Positions 23,913 to 33,727 are shown, counted from the first letter of the stretch. The stretch is DNA of 46,810 nucleotides from Victivallaceae bacterium (GCA_021647315.1 JAKIUY010000023.1:1-46810); one strand, 5' to 3'. Translations and numbers: made by a program. The notes: generated from the sequence alone by a model not told the origin.

Positions 23913-26900
23913 CTCTACGCTTCGTGGACCGAATAACATGTAAACTGCCGGAATCACGATCAGGGTAAAAACGGTACTGGCGAACAGACCAAAAATCAAG
24001 GCCCAGGCCAGACCGGAGAAGACTGGATCAAGAGTTATCGGCCAGGCGCCGATCATCGTTGTCAGAGCAGTCAAAACAATTGGCCGGAAACGCACTGCCC
24101 CACTCTGAAGAATTGCCTCTTTGATATCTTTGCCATCACGCAGTGAATCCTGAATAAATTCAATCAACACAATACTGTTGCGGATGACAATGCCACCGAG
24201 CGCAATCATCCCAATCATGCCGGTTGCGGTAAAAAATACCGGATCAGCATAACCGCTGACATCCTTGCCCCCAACCAAATTCAACAGATAAAATCCCGGC
24301 GCAATACCGATAATGGTCAAAGGAATAGCTAACATGACAATTGACGGCATAAAGAAACTGCGCATCTGCACCGTCATCAACAGATAAATGCCAAGCATGG
24401 CTATCCCAAAAGCAATCCCGAGATCACGAAAGACCCGCAAGGTAATCTCCCACTCCCCCTCACCTGCCCATTCAGCATAGATTCCCCTGGGTAATGGCTC
24501 TTTACGCAGCCGGGAAAATATCATACTGAGAATAATCTCGCCCGGCGCCCGTCCCACACATTCTGCTGTAACAAAAACCACCCGCTTAAGGTTTTTGTGA
24601 TAAATCGGCTGTTCCTCGATTTGGCTGACAAATGAACCGAGCTCCGCGAGTTGGACCATTTTACCATTGGTACTCTTCAGCCAGATCTGCCCCAGACGTT
24701 CAACATCAGAACGATCCTTCAATGCCAACTGACTGTTAATCAATACCGGCTGACGCTCTTTTTCAATATGGGCGATCCCTGATATGGTGCCGTTCACCGC
24801 ATTTTTTAAGGTGTCAGTGATTTCATTCACGGTTAATCCATGCAATGACGCTTTATCGCGATTGACGGTAAAGGTAATCTTATCGTGTGGATATTCAGAC
24901 ATATCATCAATCTGAACAATATGTTTACTATCCTCACTTCGTAAACGCTCTTTAAGCACTCCGGCTCCTTGAATCAACTTATCATAGCCAAGATCTTCAT
25001 CACCAGTAACCTCAACCGTAATCGTCGATAACACCGGCGGCCCCGGCGGCACTTCGACGATACTTAACACCGCATTATATTTTTCAGCAATCTTCGTTAA
25101 ATCTTTACGAATCCGCAAGGCAATAGCATGACTTTTCTGGCTCCGTCGCGCTTTACCAACCAAATTTATGCGGATGTCAGCATTATTTTCATTGCGCCGG
25201 AAACCGTAATGCCTCACTAAACCGTTAAAATCTATCGGTGCGTTTATTCCTGTATAAGTTTCTACATCTGTTACCTCATTTAACTTGGTTAGATAATCCG
25301 CAAGCTCACCAGTCACCGCTTCGGTCTCTTCCAACGTCGTGCCTTCCGGCATATCCAGCACCACCTGTAATTCATCCTTGTTATCAAACGGTAACATTTT
25401 CAGCGGCACTTCAAGCAACATCAACCCACCTGATCCCAACAGCAGCAACAATACCACACCCAACAGTATAAACGCATTACGCCTGACTAAAAACGGACGC
25501 ATGACGCTACTGTAAGCACGCCCTATCCACCCGGCTGTAGGATCAATCGTTTTAAGCTCACCGACATGCTCTTTATCGGCATAACCTTTCAATAATTTAT
25601 AAGAGAGCCAGGGAACAAAGGTCAGAGCACAGAAGGTTGAAAAACTTACAGTCAACGGCACCATAATCGCCATTGGCCCCATATACGGCCCCATCATACC
25701 GCTAATAAAAAACATCGGCGTAAATGAGATAATAATCGCCAGGGTGGACAGAATTACCGGCGGCAGAACCTCTTTAACCGCGATAAGTGTCGCTAAAAAC
25801 GGTGGGAATTTACCCATCTTAATATGACGCTGGATATTATCAACATTGGTTATCGGATCATCAACCACCAGTCCGAGGCTGAGAATCAGGGCAAACAGCG
25901 TCACCCGGTTGATGGTGTAACCGGCAATATAATTAACAAACAGTGCCAGGGCGAAACTGACAGGCACCGCCAGACCGACCACCGCCCCTTCACGCCACCC
26001 CATAGTAAAAGTAATCAAAGCAACTACGCTCAAAATCGCAAAAACCATACTGTTAATCAAGTCATTTACTTTGGCATCAGCAGTCTTACCATAGTTGCGG
26101 GTAACCGTCATGATAACTCCGGCAGGTAATAGTTTCTGCCGGAGACTTTCAGCCTTTGCAATGATATTCTGTGCCACTGCAACGGCATTAGTACCACGTT
26201 TTTTACTGAAGGTCATCGTCACCGCATTCAACCGTTTACCAGCTGAAACTTCCGCGTTATCAGCCGCCGGCCCAAAGCTCATCGTAACATAATTTTTCGG
26301 TTCCGCCGGACCGTCAATCACTTCAGCAATATCTTCAACTCGAACATATCGTCCATCTTTACTACCAACCACCGTGCGTCTGATATCTTCAGCACTAGTC
26401 AGCAACGGCCCGGTAATAAGTAGTTTAGTCTGATCGCCACCACTGATTTTACCCGCTGTGATTGAACTGTTATTGCGCTGTAAGGCCGCATTCAGATCAG
26501 CCAGCGTGATATTACGTCCCGCCATACTTTCAATATTCGGTTCAATCCTTATCTGACGCTTATAACCACCGAGAATCTCCGTTTTTGAAATATCGCGGAC
26601 ACTTTCCAGGCGTGTTTTCATCTCCTCGGCCAACCGGTGCAGTTCATAACTGCTGCTGTCAGCGGAAGCAAGAGTTAAAGTAACAATTGGCACATCATCA
26701 ATCTCAACCGATTTAACGACCCAGCCACGCACCCCAGGCGGAACTTGATCAATATGGGCAGATATTTTATCCCGCAGTTTTATCAGTGACTGTTCACGCT
26801 GCTCACCAACATAAAACCTTACCGTGACAATTGAACGGTCACGCCGACTGATTGAATAGACATGCTCAACCCCGTCAATCTGCCATAAAAGCTTTTCCAG

Positions 26901-27122
26901 CGGCACGGTAACCAGCTGTTCAACTTCAGTCGGAGAGTGTCCGGGAAATTCAACATAGACATCAGCCATCGGCACCACAATCTGCGGTTCCTCTTCGCGA
27001 GGTGTCGCAAAAACTGCCAATAAGCCCAGGATTATCGCCGCAATCACCACAATAATAGATAACGGTCCGGTGAGAAAGGTCTCGACTATACCAACAATAA
27101 ATCCACTTGGTTTTTCCTGCAT
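23898..27122 (-). CDS. RND-family efflux transporter, permease subunit
   Basis: Proton-driven inner-membrane pump of the AcrB/CusA superfamily. The 1074-residue chain contains two repeats of transmembrane bundle plus porter domain. The N-terminus (about 13-36 membrane) continues with EEEPQIVVPMADVYVEFPG; the TM4 proton-relay motif LGLVVDDPITNVDNIQRH with its Asp pair is intact, and the second-half MIGMIALGGIVIRNSIVLIEF matches TM10. The substrate cannot be read; the sequence is not of the classic AcrB or CzcA subclass. It is transcribed before its adaptor, the reverse of the common order. AGAGGA precedes the ATG. Confidence 0.93.
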   Translation of the reverse strand: MQEKPSGFIVGIVETFLTGPLSIIVVIAAIILGLLAVFATPREEEPQIVVPMADVYVEFPGHSPTEVEQLVTVPLEKLLWQIDGVEHVYSISRRDRSIVTVRFYVGEQREQSLIKLRDKISAHIDQVPPGVRGWVVKSVEIDDVPIVTLTLASADSSSYELHRLAEEMKTRLESVRDISKTEILGGYKRQIRIEPNIESMAGRNITLADLNAALQRNNSSITAGKISGGDQTKLLITGPLLTSAEDIRRTVVGSKDGRYVRVEDIAEVIDGPAEPKNYVTMSFGPAADNAEVSAGKRLNAVTMTFSKKRGTNAVAVAQNIIAKAESLRQKLLPAGVIMTVTRNYGKTADAKVNDLINSMVFAILSVVALITFTMGWREGAVVGLAVPVSFALALFVNYIAGYTINRVTLFALILSLGLVVDDPITNVDNIQRHIKMGKFPPFLATLIAVKEVLPPVILSTLAIIISFTPMFFISGMMGPYMGPMAIMVPLTVSFSTFCALTFVPWLSYKLLKGYADKEHVGELKTIDPTAGWIGRAYSSVMRPFLVRRNAFILLGVVLLLLLGSGGLMLLEVPLKMLPFDNKDELQVVLDMPEGTTLEETEAVTGELADYLTKLNEVTDVETYTGINAPIDFNGLVRHYGFRRNENNADIRINLVGKARRSQKSHAIALRIRKDLTKIAEKYNAVLSIVEVPPGPPVLSTITVEVTGDEDLGYDKLIQGAGVLKERLRSEDSKHIVQIDDMSEYPHDKITFTVNRDKASLHGLTVNEITDTLKNAVNGTISGIAHIEKERQPVLINSQLALKDRSDVERLGQIWLKSTNGKMVQLAELGSFVSQIEEQPIYHKNLKRVVFVTAECVGRAPGEIILSMIFSRLRKEPLPRGIYAEWAGEGEWEITLRVFRDLGIAFGIAMLGIYLLMTVQMRSFFMPSIVMLAIPLTIIGIAPGFYLLNLVGGKDVSGYADPVFFTATGMIGMIALGGIVIRNSIVLIEFIQDSLRDGKDIKEAILQSGAVRFRPIVLTALTTMIGAWPITLDPVFSGLAWALIFGLFASTVFTLIVIPAVYMLFGPRSVETVKR

Positions 27123-27414
27123 AAATATCCTCTGCGATAGTCAGCTGAACTTTTATCCAGCCGGCTGTCCTGATTAATATGTTCTATAAAATTATAATGT
27201 CAAAACAGTGTTTAGCAAACTGATTACTATAAATATAACCAACCATATAAATAAGTCAAACGTTATATAATAAAAATATTATATTGATAAATTCTAACAA
27301 AAGATAATTAGTAGAGGTGATTATTGCATTTTGTCGCTACGCTCGTGTAATCAAAAGTCCAATGCGAGTACTCCTAGTCTAAAGCAACGACGTGTAGACA
27401 TGATCTTTAATTCA

Positions 27415-28950
27415 TCACCATTCTTTGCGGTCGAAGTTGCGATAATTTACCGCTTCGAGCAGACTGTCATAATCAATTTGCGCTAAACCTTTTAAGTCAG
27501 CAATTGTCCGGGAAACTTTCAATATTCGGTCGTAAGCTCGTGGACTGAGATTGAATTTATTTATCGCATGCCGAAGCATGGTCTGTTCACTACGTCCCAA
27601 TACACAGAATTGGTACAGATGACGACTTGTCATGGCCGCATTACTGAAGATACCGGTACCTTTGAAACGTTCCGACTGAACATTACGGGCTCTAATTACT
27701 TTAGCCCGCATCGAAACACTGCTCTCGCCACTGGGCGCGTTCATCAATTGCTCATCACTCAAATGCAGTACTTCAACATGCAGGTCAATCCGATCAAGCA
27801 GCGGACCCGATATTTTACCGCGATAACGTTTTACTTCATTAGGTTTGCAGGTACAGCCATGGCGTGCATCCATCATGCCGCAAGGGCATGGATTCATCGC
27901 GGCAATCAACATAAAACGAGCCGCAAAAGAGAAACTGCCGGCAGCGCGTGATACATGAACAATACCATCTTCCATTGGCTGTCGCATTACCTCCAGAACA
28001 TTACGTTTAAATTCCGGCAATTCATCGAGGAATAGAACACCATTATGAGCCAGACTGATTTCACCCGGTGTAGGATTTTTACCACCACCGACCAGACCGA
28101 CATCACTGATCGTATGATGCGGCGAACGAAATGGGCGTTCATTCATCAACGGCATCCCCGAAGAGAGCATTCCCAGCACACTGTGAATTTTACTGGTCTC
28201 CAAGGTCTCTTCCAGATTCATCGGGGGCAGAATACCCGGCAAGCGCCTGGCGATCATACTTTTCCCGGTTCCTGGGGGGCCGGTCATCAATGCATTGTGC
28301 GAACCGGCCGCGGCAATCATCATCGCCCGTCGCGCCATCGTCTGTCCTTTTACTTCAGAAAAGTCAGGTTCATAACCGGTTTTATGTTTCAGGTATGATT
28401 TAAGGTCGGCGACATAAGGCGCAACATCTCCGTTAGTAAAAAAACTGACAGCTTCATAGAGATTACGAATCGGATAAACGGGAAAGTTTCCAGCTGCCAA
28501 AGCCGCCTCTTCAGCGTTTTGCCATGGCACCAACAACGCCTCAAGGTGCGATTCACGGGCGAGATGAACTGCGATCGGCAGAGCACCTTTGACCGGACGC
28601 ACTGAACCGTCGAGTGCCAATTCGCCCAATATCGCTGTCCTGGCAAGCTTATCCCGGTCAATATGCCGGGTGGCAGCCAACATGCCCAGTGCAATCGGCA
28701 GATCAAACGACGCCCCCTCTTTTTTTATATCAGCCGGAGCCAAATTAACAATTGTAGCACCTTCAGGGGGAAAGAATGCAGAGCTACCCAGTGCTGAACG
28801 CACCCGTTCCTTACTTTCCCGAACAGCAGCATCCGGCAGTCCGACAATCGAAACAAAATCAACTTCGCCGACACCGGTAGCATTCACTTCAACTTCAACC
28901 GTATAAGCATCAACTCCAATCACTGCGGCAGAAAAGGTTTTTGCCAGCAT
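27415..28950 (-). CDS. YifB/ComM-family Mg-chelatase-like AAA+ ATPase
   Basis: ComM-type helicase that in competent bacteria extends heteroduplex during natural transformation; widely conserved. The 511-residue protein has a Lon-protease-like N-domain (about 1-165), an AAA+ module with Walker A GPPGTGKS and the RPFRSPHHTISDVGLVGGG block, Walker B GVLFLDELPEF, and a cysteine-containing MNPCPCGMMDARHGCTC insert, plus a C-terminal helical lid. The frame opens at 28983, but the ATG at 28950 (MLAKTFSAAVIG) matches the family and has AGGGGA upstream. Confidence 0.93.
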   Translation of the reverse strand: MLAKTFSAAVIGVDAYTVEVEVNATGVGEVDFVSIVGLPDAAVRESKERVRSALGSSAFFPPEGATIVNLAPADIKKEGASFDLPIALGMLAATRHIDRDKLARTAILGELALDGSVRPVKGALPIAVHLARESHLEALLVPWQNAEEAALAAGNFPVYPIRNLYEAVSFFTNGDVAPYVADLKSYLKHKTGYEPDFSEVKGQTMARRAMMIAAAGSHNALMTGPPGTGKSMIARRLPGILPPMNLEETLETSKIHSVLGMLSSGMPLMNERPFRSPHHTISDVGLVGGGKNPTPGEISLAHNGVLFLDELPEFKRNVLEVMRQPMEDGIVHVSRAAGSFSFAARFMLIAAMNPCPCGMMDARHGCTCKPNEVKRYRGKISGPLLDRIDLHVEVLHLSDEQLMNAPSGESSVSMRAKVIRARNVQSERFKGTGIFSNAAMTSRHLYQFCVLGRSEQTMLRHAINKFNLSPRAYDRILKVSRTIADLKGLAQIDYDSLLEAVNYRNFDRKEW

Positions 28951-28981
28951 AAATATCCCCTTTATTTTATCAAATGGTATC

Positions 28982-29021
28982 AAATCTTATTAAATCTTAT
29001 TAAATCTTATTAAATCTTATT
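28982..29021. repeat. four tandem copies of AAATCTTATT
   Basis: Perfect 10-bp tandem array upstream of the ComM-type gene, with a degenerate unit before it. Its distance of about 30 bases from the chosen start means copy number could change promoter spacing. The rest of the spacer to 29187 shows nothing I can name. Confidence 0.9.
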
Positions 29022-29187
29022 AAATAATATAAACATACGGCAAAATATTACAAATCTAAACGGACATTCGTCTGAACTAACCCGCTTTGCGGCCTGCAAA
29101 TAAGATTCTACTGTGTCGCCACGGTGTTCGATTATCCCGGAAATATCAAGATTTTACAAGTAATATTTAGTAAACGCGTAATTACGA

Positions 29188-31503
29188 TTACTGATTATTC
29201 TTAAAAAAAAATGTCATCGTAGCCGAGGGGAAAACGGTGGCTGAGACAATTGCAATTTTCTTACCGGGAAATGCGGCTGTTATCTTCACTGGATAATTCC
29301 ATTTTGTCTCCAGCTGGCCGAAAATAGCGGTTGCGGTGATATCTATATTCTTAATTTCTACTCCGCCACCGGAAAAATGCAGATCAGTACCTAGAATCAC
29401 TGGTGATGAATTATCCCAGGGAGCCAGTCTGATAAGTTCCATGCCATGAGGTTGAATAGCTAATTCAAACTGTTCATCACGTTTTTTGATACCAAGAAAT
29501 TGCTGAGTTTTAAAATCAAAAACGGCAAATTCTTTTACATAATCCGGGAAATCAAATTTAGCTAAATCAATTAGCTTTTGCGTCTGCTGTTCATGCCAGT
29601 TGCCAACGGCCAGTGTCCACCATTTGTCAAAATCATCAGCCACCGGAGTAATTTCAGTCAGGAAATAGTTGGGGCAGATATCGCAACTGTAATCAAATAT
29701 TTTTGCGAATGTATCAATGGACGGTATCATGTGACGATACAAAGCTCTTCGGTCTTCATCAAAATCAGCAAACCGTTCACAGACACAGATATTTCCGCCA
29801 TTCAGATACTGGTTGAGAATTACCGTAAAAGCCTCTTCATCAGTAAATAACCCCAGGCTTAAATCATCACGCACAACCCCCGGTCTGAATAGCTCTGTTC
29901 TGCGCCTTATAGTCGCGGCATCCGGATCAGTTTTCCAGAATAGATTGGTATAATTTCTGATAGTAGTCTGTTTGATTTTTATTAAAGTTCCTTTCCACCT
30001 TTCGCCATCTGGCGGCACCCAAAAACCGAACATATCATTACCCGTCCTGAAGGCATCAGCCAGACCGGCACTGGCACCATCATTGATGCCTCCACAGGCC
30101 AGAAAATAACAGTCGTCGCCAATCGCTTCGTGGATGATTTCGCAGGCAAGTCTGAATGCCTGAGCTCTGTTAATTTTAGGATCATGAAACCGGATATTTT
30201 CATCTAAGACAATGGAACGCAGAAAGTCTAGTTTGTGATAGGTAAATCCCCAACTTTTAAGTTTTCGGTAAAGCTCTATAATGTATTCCCGAAAAACCGG
30301 TACAGTAGGATCAACGGTATAGGTTCCGCCCTCAGAGTAGTTAAACTTCATTCTATTACCCTCCTTATCGCGTGCGATAAGTTCCGGGTGCTGCTGTGCC
30401 ATCTTTGAGCTTTCCATAATCATTGTCGGACAAGTCCAGATACCTGGAGTATATCCAGCAGCTTTTATTTTTGCGGCGATTAGCTCCATTCCTTCGGGAA
30501 AACGCTGATTAGCATTCCAGTCACCAAGTTTGTCTATCCAGCCGTTATCAAGTTGAATAACATCAATCGGGATTGGCTTGGCTTTGAGAGCCTCAAGATT
30601 TTCATCTAAGTCCGCCGGACAAAAATCAAACCCGTAGAACTGCCAAGTACAAAATACCGTAAGCGGGTGCTTTGTTGGTTTCGCAATCGCAAACTCTTTA
30701 CTGAAAATTGCCGAGAACTCCTCTCGGATCATCGTCTCGTTATCTACAGCAGTAATCATAACCCAATGAGTCGCTCGGCTTTCTCCTTTACTTACAGTTA
30801 CACCATCAAATTCACATTCACAGATGATGGAGTCATGTTCCATGGCACTATCCGGGGTTATCAAAAAACTTGTCAGATGCTCTACCTGCCCCAGGATCCC
30901 GAAGAAAATACCGGGTTTGCCGGCATAATTTATATTTTTAATATAAAAAAATGGTTCTGCTTTTATGGTTTCCAGATTGAGAAAATCTTCATTATTACCG
31001 GTAACCCCGCCACCGGCTTTAATTTTATCGCCTTCGATAGCAGCATCCATAAAATTTGCATCTTTTTTCATAAAGCTAAAAGCACCGGGAACATCTGTTT
31101 TCTGTCGGCAGGTTTTGACAAAACGCCAATCTTTCAACCCCTCCTCAGCTACTATCAGCGACGCTTTGCCCAGCAGCGCTAACGGATAAAGCTTATTCAG
31201 AAAAATGTCCTGTTCGCGATGATTGGTCAGTTTTACCCGGCTGAAAATATATCTGTTATCATGACTGACAAATAACTCTTTCCTATATTCTATGCCACCT
31301 GTAGTTGCGCTACTGCCATAAATCTCTCCCGGAATACCGCCGATCTCGGCATTGGCTACTCTATAATGCTTAGTAAAGTGAATGTTTGCAATTTTTTCAT
31401 TATCAATCTCAGGTGGCAGAAATTTTAATTTAGCTGAAAAATATTCTGAGTTGACATGAGTGATTGGTTCATGGCAATCTCTAATATTTAATTTCGTAAA
31501 CAT
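29188..31503 (-). CDS. GH36-type alpha-galactosidase
   Basis: Hydrolyses alpha-galactosyl (or alpha-N-acetylgalactosaminyl) residues. The 771-residue protein has an N-terminal beta-supersandwich (about 1-280), a (beta/alpha)8 barrel with DVIQLDNGWIDKLGDW, GIWTCPTMIM and the nucleophile motif YHKLDF (Asp426), then RTGNDMFGFW with the likely acid/base Asp490, and a C-terminal beta domain. No signal peptide is visible, so it is probably cytoplasmic and acts on imported oligosaccharides. It is transcribed divergently from lacI, and its promoter -35 region overlaps an operator, so LacI control is likely. Exact substrate is unknown. Confidence 0.88.
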   Translation of the reverse strand: MFTKLNIRDCHEPITHVNSEYFSAKLKFLPPEIDNEKIANIHFTKHYRVANAEIGGIPGEIYGSSATTGGIEYRKELFVSHDNRYIFSRVKLTNHREQDIFLNKLYPLALLGKASLIVAEEGLKDWRFVKTCRQKTDVPGAFSFMKKDANFMDAAIEGDKIKAGGGVTGNNEDFLNLETIKAEPFFYIKNINYAGKPGIFFGILGQVEHLTSFLITPDSAMEHDSIICECEFDGVTVSKGESRATHWVMITAVDNETMIREEFSAIFSKEFAIAKPTKHPLTVFCTWQFYGFDFCPADLDENLEALKAKPIPIDVIQLDNGWIDKLGDWNANQRFPEGMELIAAKIKAAGYTPGIWTCPTMIMESSKMAQQHPELIARDKEGNRMKFNYSEGGTYTVDPTVPVFREYIIELYRKLKSWGFTYHKLDFLRSIVLDENIRFHDPKINRAQAFRLACEIIHEAIGDDCYFLACGGINDGASAGLADAFRTGNDMFGFWVPPDGERWKGTLIKIKQTTIRNYTNLFWKTDPDAATIRRRTELFRPGVVRDDLSLGLFTDEEAFTVILNQYLNGGNICVCERFADFDEDRRALYRHMIPSIDTFAKIFDYSCDICPNYFLTEITPVADDFDKWWTLAVGNWHEQQTQKLIDLAKFDFPDYVKEFAVFDFKTQQFLGIKKRDEQFELAIQPHGMELIRLAPWDNSSPVILGTDLHFSGGGVEIKNIDITATAIFGQLETKWNYPVKITAAFPGKKIAIVSATVFPSATMTFFFKNNQ

Positions 31504-31551
31504 ATAATAATCCTATTTTTCAGTTTTTTGCAAATAATTTACTTTTATCTA

Positions 31552-31580
31552 TTGACTTTATATCAAATATACTGTATACT
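31552..31580 (+). promoter_or_regulatory. sigma70-type promoter for lacI
   Basis: TTGACT (31552-31557), a 17-bp spacer and TATACT (31575-31580). Transcription would begin at about 31587, which is the first base of operator 1. Confidence 0.75.
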
Positions 31581-31594
31581 CTAAATAAATGCAA
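31566..31594 (-). promoter_or_regulatory. divergent promoter for the GH36 gene
   Basis: On the minus strand, TTGCAT (31594-31589), a 17-bp spacer and TATATT (31571-31566). The -35 box lies inside operator 1 and the two promoters overlap face to face, so one bound repressor would block both. Confidence 0.6.
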
Positions 31595-31604
31595 CGTTAC
31601 ATTT
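31587..31604. promoter_or_regulatory. LacI-type operator 1
   Basis: AAATGCAACGTTACATTT, an 18-bp near-palindrome with one mismatched pair and the central CG step typical of LacI-family sites. An identical copy lies 35 bp downstream; identity extends to 22 bp. Confidence 0.9.
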
Positions 31605-31621
31605 AATATTTTTTATAAAAT

Positions 31622-31639
31622 AAATGCAACGTTACATTT
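31622..31639. promoter_or_regulatory. LacI-type operator 2
   Basis: Second exact copy of AAATGCAACGTTACATTT. Centre-to-centre spacing with operator 1 is 35 bp, about 3.3 helical turns, and this site falls in the lacI leader. Confidence 0.9.
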
Positions 31640-31679
31640 AAACATAAATTCTATTTAAAGATTTAAGGATGAACAAGAG

Positions 31680-32657
31680 ATGGCAGTTACTTTATCAGAT
31701 ATTGCACGATATACCGGAAATTCTATTTCGTCGGTATCTGCTGCCCTGAAAAATAACAATAGCACGGCAAAAGTATCACCGAACAAACGGGAACATATAT
31801 TAGCGGTAGCCAAGCGCATGGGGTATCGTCCTTCACATGCGGCTCAGGTTTTAAAAAACGGGCACACGCATGTCCTAGGAATGGTAATAGGCGAAATTCA
31901 TACGCCATTTTATGGAGAAATGACCAGTTTATTGATGGAAGAGGCTGAGCAGCATGGTTATAATATTCAGATTTATGTAACAAACTGGGAACACAAACGG
32001 GCAAATGAAGCGATTGACCTGCTACTTGGTGGGCGGTGTGATGGTATTCTTTATTTTGAAGGTAATTTAAACAAAGCTCCATTCATTATAAAAAATAACA
32101 TACCGACCATTGCGCTGTCAAATCAAATTATGGGTTTAGCCTATATTGGCGAAGATTATAAAAGCGGCTTCCTTGAAACCGCAGAATACCTTGTTGCAAA
32201 AGGGATTAAGAACAGTGTTTTTATTGGCGATCAAGTGACAAATTTCAGTCGTCCAAAACTTAAAGCAGTAAAAGAAGCTTTTGCTGAATATGGACTGGAT
32301 TTAGAATTTACTGAATGCCATAACAGTCAGGAATTGGTCTATAATTTCGGACTTAAATTCAAGAGTCTGGATAATAACCCGGAAGTTATTTTAACTGAAA
32401 ATGACACGTTAGCTACAGCGTTGCTTAAAGGGCTATTCGATGCAGGCGTTAAAGTACCAAATGAGGTTAGTGTAATTGGCTACAATGATACTGACTATAG
32501 CAAATATTGCAGTCCGTCACTGACAACAATTGGTTTTGATAAACAAGCTTATGTAAAAACTGCCATTGACTTAATGATAAAAATGATAAATAAAGGAGAA
32601 TTGCTTATGGATGAAATCATGTTTCCAACATTTTTTAAAAAACGGGACAGTGCCTGA
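31680..32657 (+). CDS. LacI-family transcriptional regulator
   Basis: A 325-residue sugar-responsive regulator. The N-terminal helix-turn-helix (VTLSDIARYTGNSISSVSAALKN) and hinge (GYRPSHAAQVLKNG) are followed by a periplasmic-binding-protein-like effector domain (LGMVIGEIHTPFYGEM, GRCDGILYFEG, SVIGYNDTDYSKYCSPSLTTI). The recognition helix differs from the usual V-S-x-x-T-V-S-R pattern, reading ISSVSAAL. Two identical operators precede it, implying autoregulation together with control of the GH36 gene. The effector is unknown. Confidence 0.95.
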   Translation: MAVTLSDIARYTGNSISSVSAALKNNNSTAKVSPNKREHILAVAKRMGYRPSHAAQVLKNGHTHVLGMVIGEIHTPFYGEMTSLLMEEAEQHGYNIQIYVTNWEHKRANEAIDLLLGGRCDGILYFEGNLNKAPFIIKNNIPTIALSNQIMGLAYIGEDYKSGFLETAEYLVAKGIKNSVFIGDQVTNFSRPKLKAVKEAFAEYGLDLEFTECHNSQELVYNFGLKFKSLDNNPEVILTENDTLATALLKGLFDAGVKVPNEVSVIGYNDTDYSKYCSPSLTTIGFDKQAYVKTAIDLMIKMINKGELLMDEIMFPTFFKKRDSA

Positions 32658-32697
32658 ATGAACAAAGCCGGCTCAGTGCTAATAAAAACAAAAAACG

Positions 32698-32756
32698 TTA
32701 GCCGCAAATGCGCTAATGGATAAAAAATAGTTTTAGATTAGCGCATTCGCAGCTAA
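32698..32756. terminator. long imperfect hairpin after lacI
   Basis: Twenty-base arms (32698-32717 and 32737-32756) match at 18 positions, with a 19-base loop; the core is ATGCGCTAAT / ATTAGCGCAT. It separates lacI from the pseudopilin gene. There is no strong T-tract, so it could be a repeat or an RNA-stabilising hairpin rather than a terminator. Confidence 0.6.
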
Positions 32757-32833
32757 ATACAATTTACTAAAGGAAAGCTAAAAAACATCAATATCGTTGC
32801 ACTACTAAATCATGAACAAAGGAGCATGAAAAA

Positions 32834-33682
32834 ATGAAAGTTTTAACATTATCAACAACCAAAACAACAACCCCAAACATAGGAGATTTCAACATGAAAT
32901 CAAGCAAAACAACAACCCCAAACATAGGAGATTTCAACATGAAATCAACTAAAACAACAACTGCCCGTATGAGGGAATTCACACTCATAGAGCTATTGGT
33001 AGTAATAGCTATTATTGCCATCCTTGCAGCAATGTTATTACCGGCACTGAACCAGGCTCGGGAGAAGGCAAATCAAATATCATGTCTGAATAACGAAAAA
33101 CAGATTAGTTTAGGGTTGAATATGTACACATCAGATAATGATGGCTATTATCCTTCCCCTGGAGAAGCATGGTCCCCAACCCGAAGTTGGACAATACTAT
33201 TGATTACGAACGGCTATATGAAAGGGTGTAAGAATCCCGACGGCAGCATAGCGCCATCGGTTTTTGCCAATAAATGTCCTAAGAATGTAAATTACACGGC
33301 TGCCAATCGGCAGAGATATGCAAACCCTTACCAAATAAATGGAGAAACAACATGGGGTGCAGGAGGGGCGAACCCCCACACTGGACTTGCAGGCATGAAG
33401 CGTAGCAGGATTAAACAGGCTTCAGCGACAGTAGAATTTCTCTGTGGTGGTTATGCCCCTAGCACTAATGGAATAGTTTTTGCGATTAAAGACCAACGCT
33501 ATATGGCTGGAACTTATAACCCAAATACCAACAGGATATTTGGTGAATGGCATAATGATTTTATTCCGACATCTTTTTCCGATGGTCACGCCAAATTGAT
33601 CAATATCAGGGAATATACGGTTAATAGTGGCCCAGAAGGCGAGGCTATCTGGAAAAAATATTTTGAAACGTTAAATAGATAA
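32834..33682 (+). CDS. type II pseudopilin-like protein with H-X9-DG motif
   Basis: Member of the large PVC-type prepilin family. The core is [31 protein letters not shown] followed by a C-terminal domain ending in [17 protein letters not shown], which contains the H-x9-DG signature. The coordinates give the longest form (282 residues). Two further in-frame ATGs at 32894 and 32939 each have AGGAG at the correct distance because a 45-bp unit is duplicated; the ATG at 32939 gives a conventional 13-residue leader and is probably the ancestral start. Glu is at the -1 cleavage position. It lies in the glycan cluster, away from the T2SS operon; function unknown. Confidence 0.88.
   Translation: MKVLTLSTTKTTTPNIGDFNMKSSKTTTPNIGDFNMKSTKTTTARMREFTLIELLVVIAIIAILAAMLLPALNQAREKANQISCLNNEKQISLGLNMYTSDNDGYYPSPGEAWSPTRSWTILLITNGYMKGCKNPDGSIAPSVFANKCPKNVNYTAANRQRYANPYQINGETTWGAGGANPHTGLAGMKRSRIKQASATVEFLCGGYAPSTNGIVFAIKDQRYMAGTYNPNTNRIFGEWHNDFIPTSFSDGHAKLINIREYTVNSGPEGEAIWKKYFETLNR
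32862..32951 (+). repeat. 45-bp direct duplication carrying a ribosome-binding site and ATG
   Basis: Two head-to-tail copies, each containing AACAACCCCAAACATAGGAG and then ATTTCAACATGAAATCA, nearly identical, with a partial third (AAAACAACAACT). Because 45 is divisible by three, the frame is preserved. Confidence 0.95.
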
Positions 33683-33709
33683 ACCACGAATTCCAGGTGT
33701 ATAGATAAA

Positions 33710-33727
33710 TAATCCCCATGGGGATTA
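33710..33727. repeat. perfect 18-bp palindrome
   Basis: TAATCCCCATGGGGATTA between the pseudopilin and beta-helix genes. A second imperfect pair, CTAGGAAAT and ATTTCCTA, lies at 33776-33810. Role unknown; could be a protein site or a repeat end. Confidence 0.6.

Noticed and set aside
25824..26129. 101-codon plus-strand frame
   Set aside because: Shadow of the RND pump gene.
27568..28398. Overlapping plus-strand frames of 127 and 117 codons
   Set aside because: Both antisense to the YifB/ComM-type gene; compositional shadows.
30667..31182. 171-codon plus-strand frame
   Set aside because: Antisense to GH36, no start signal, protein lacks any recognisable pattern.
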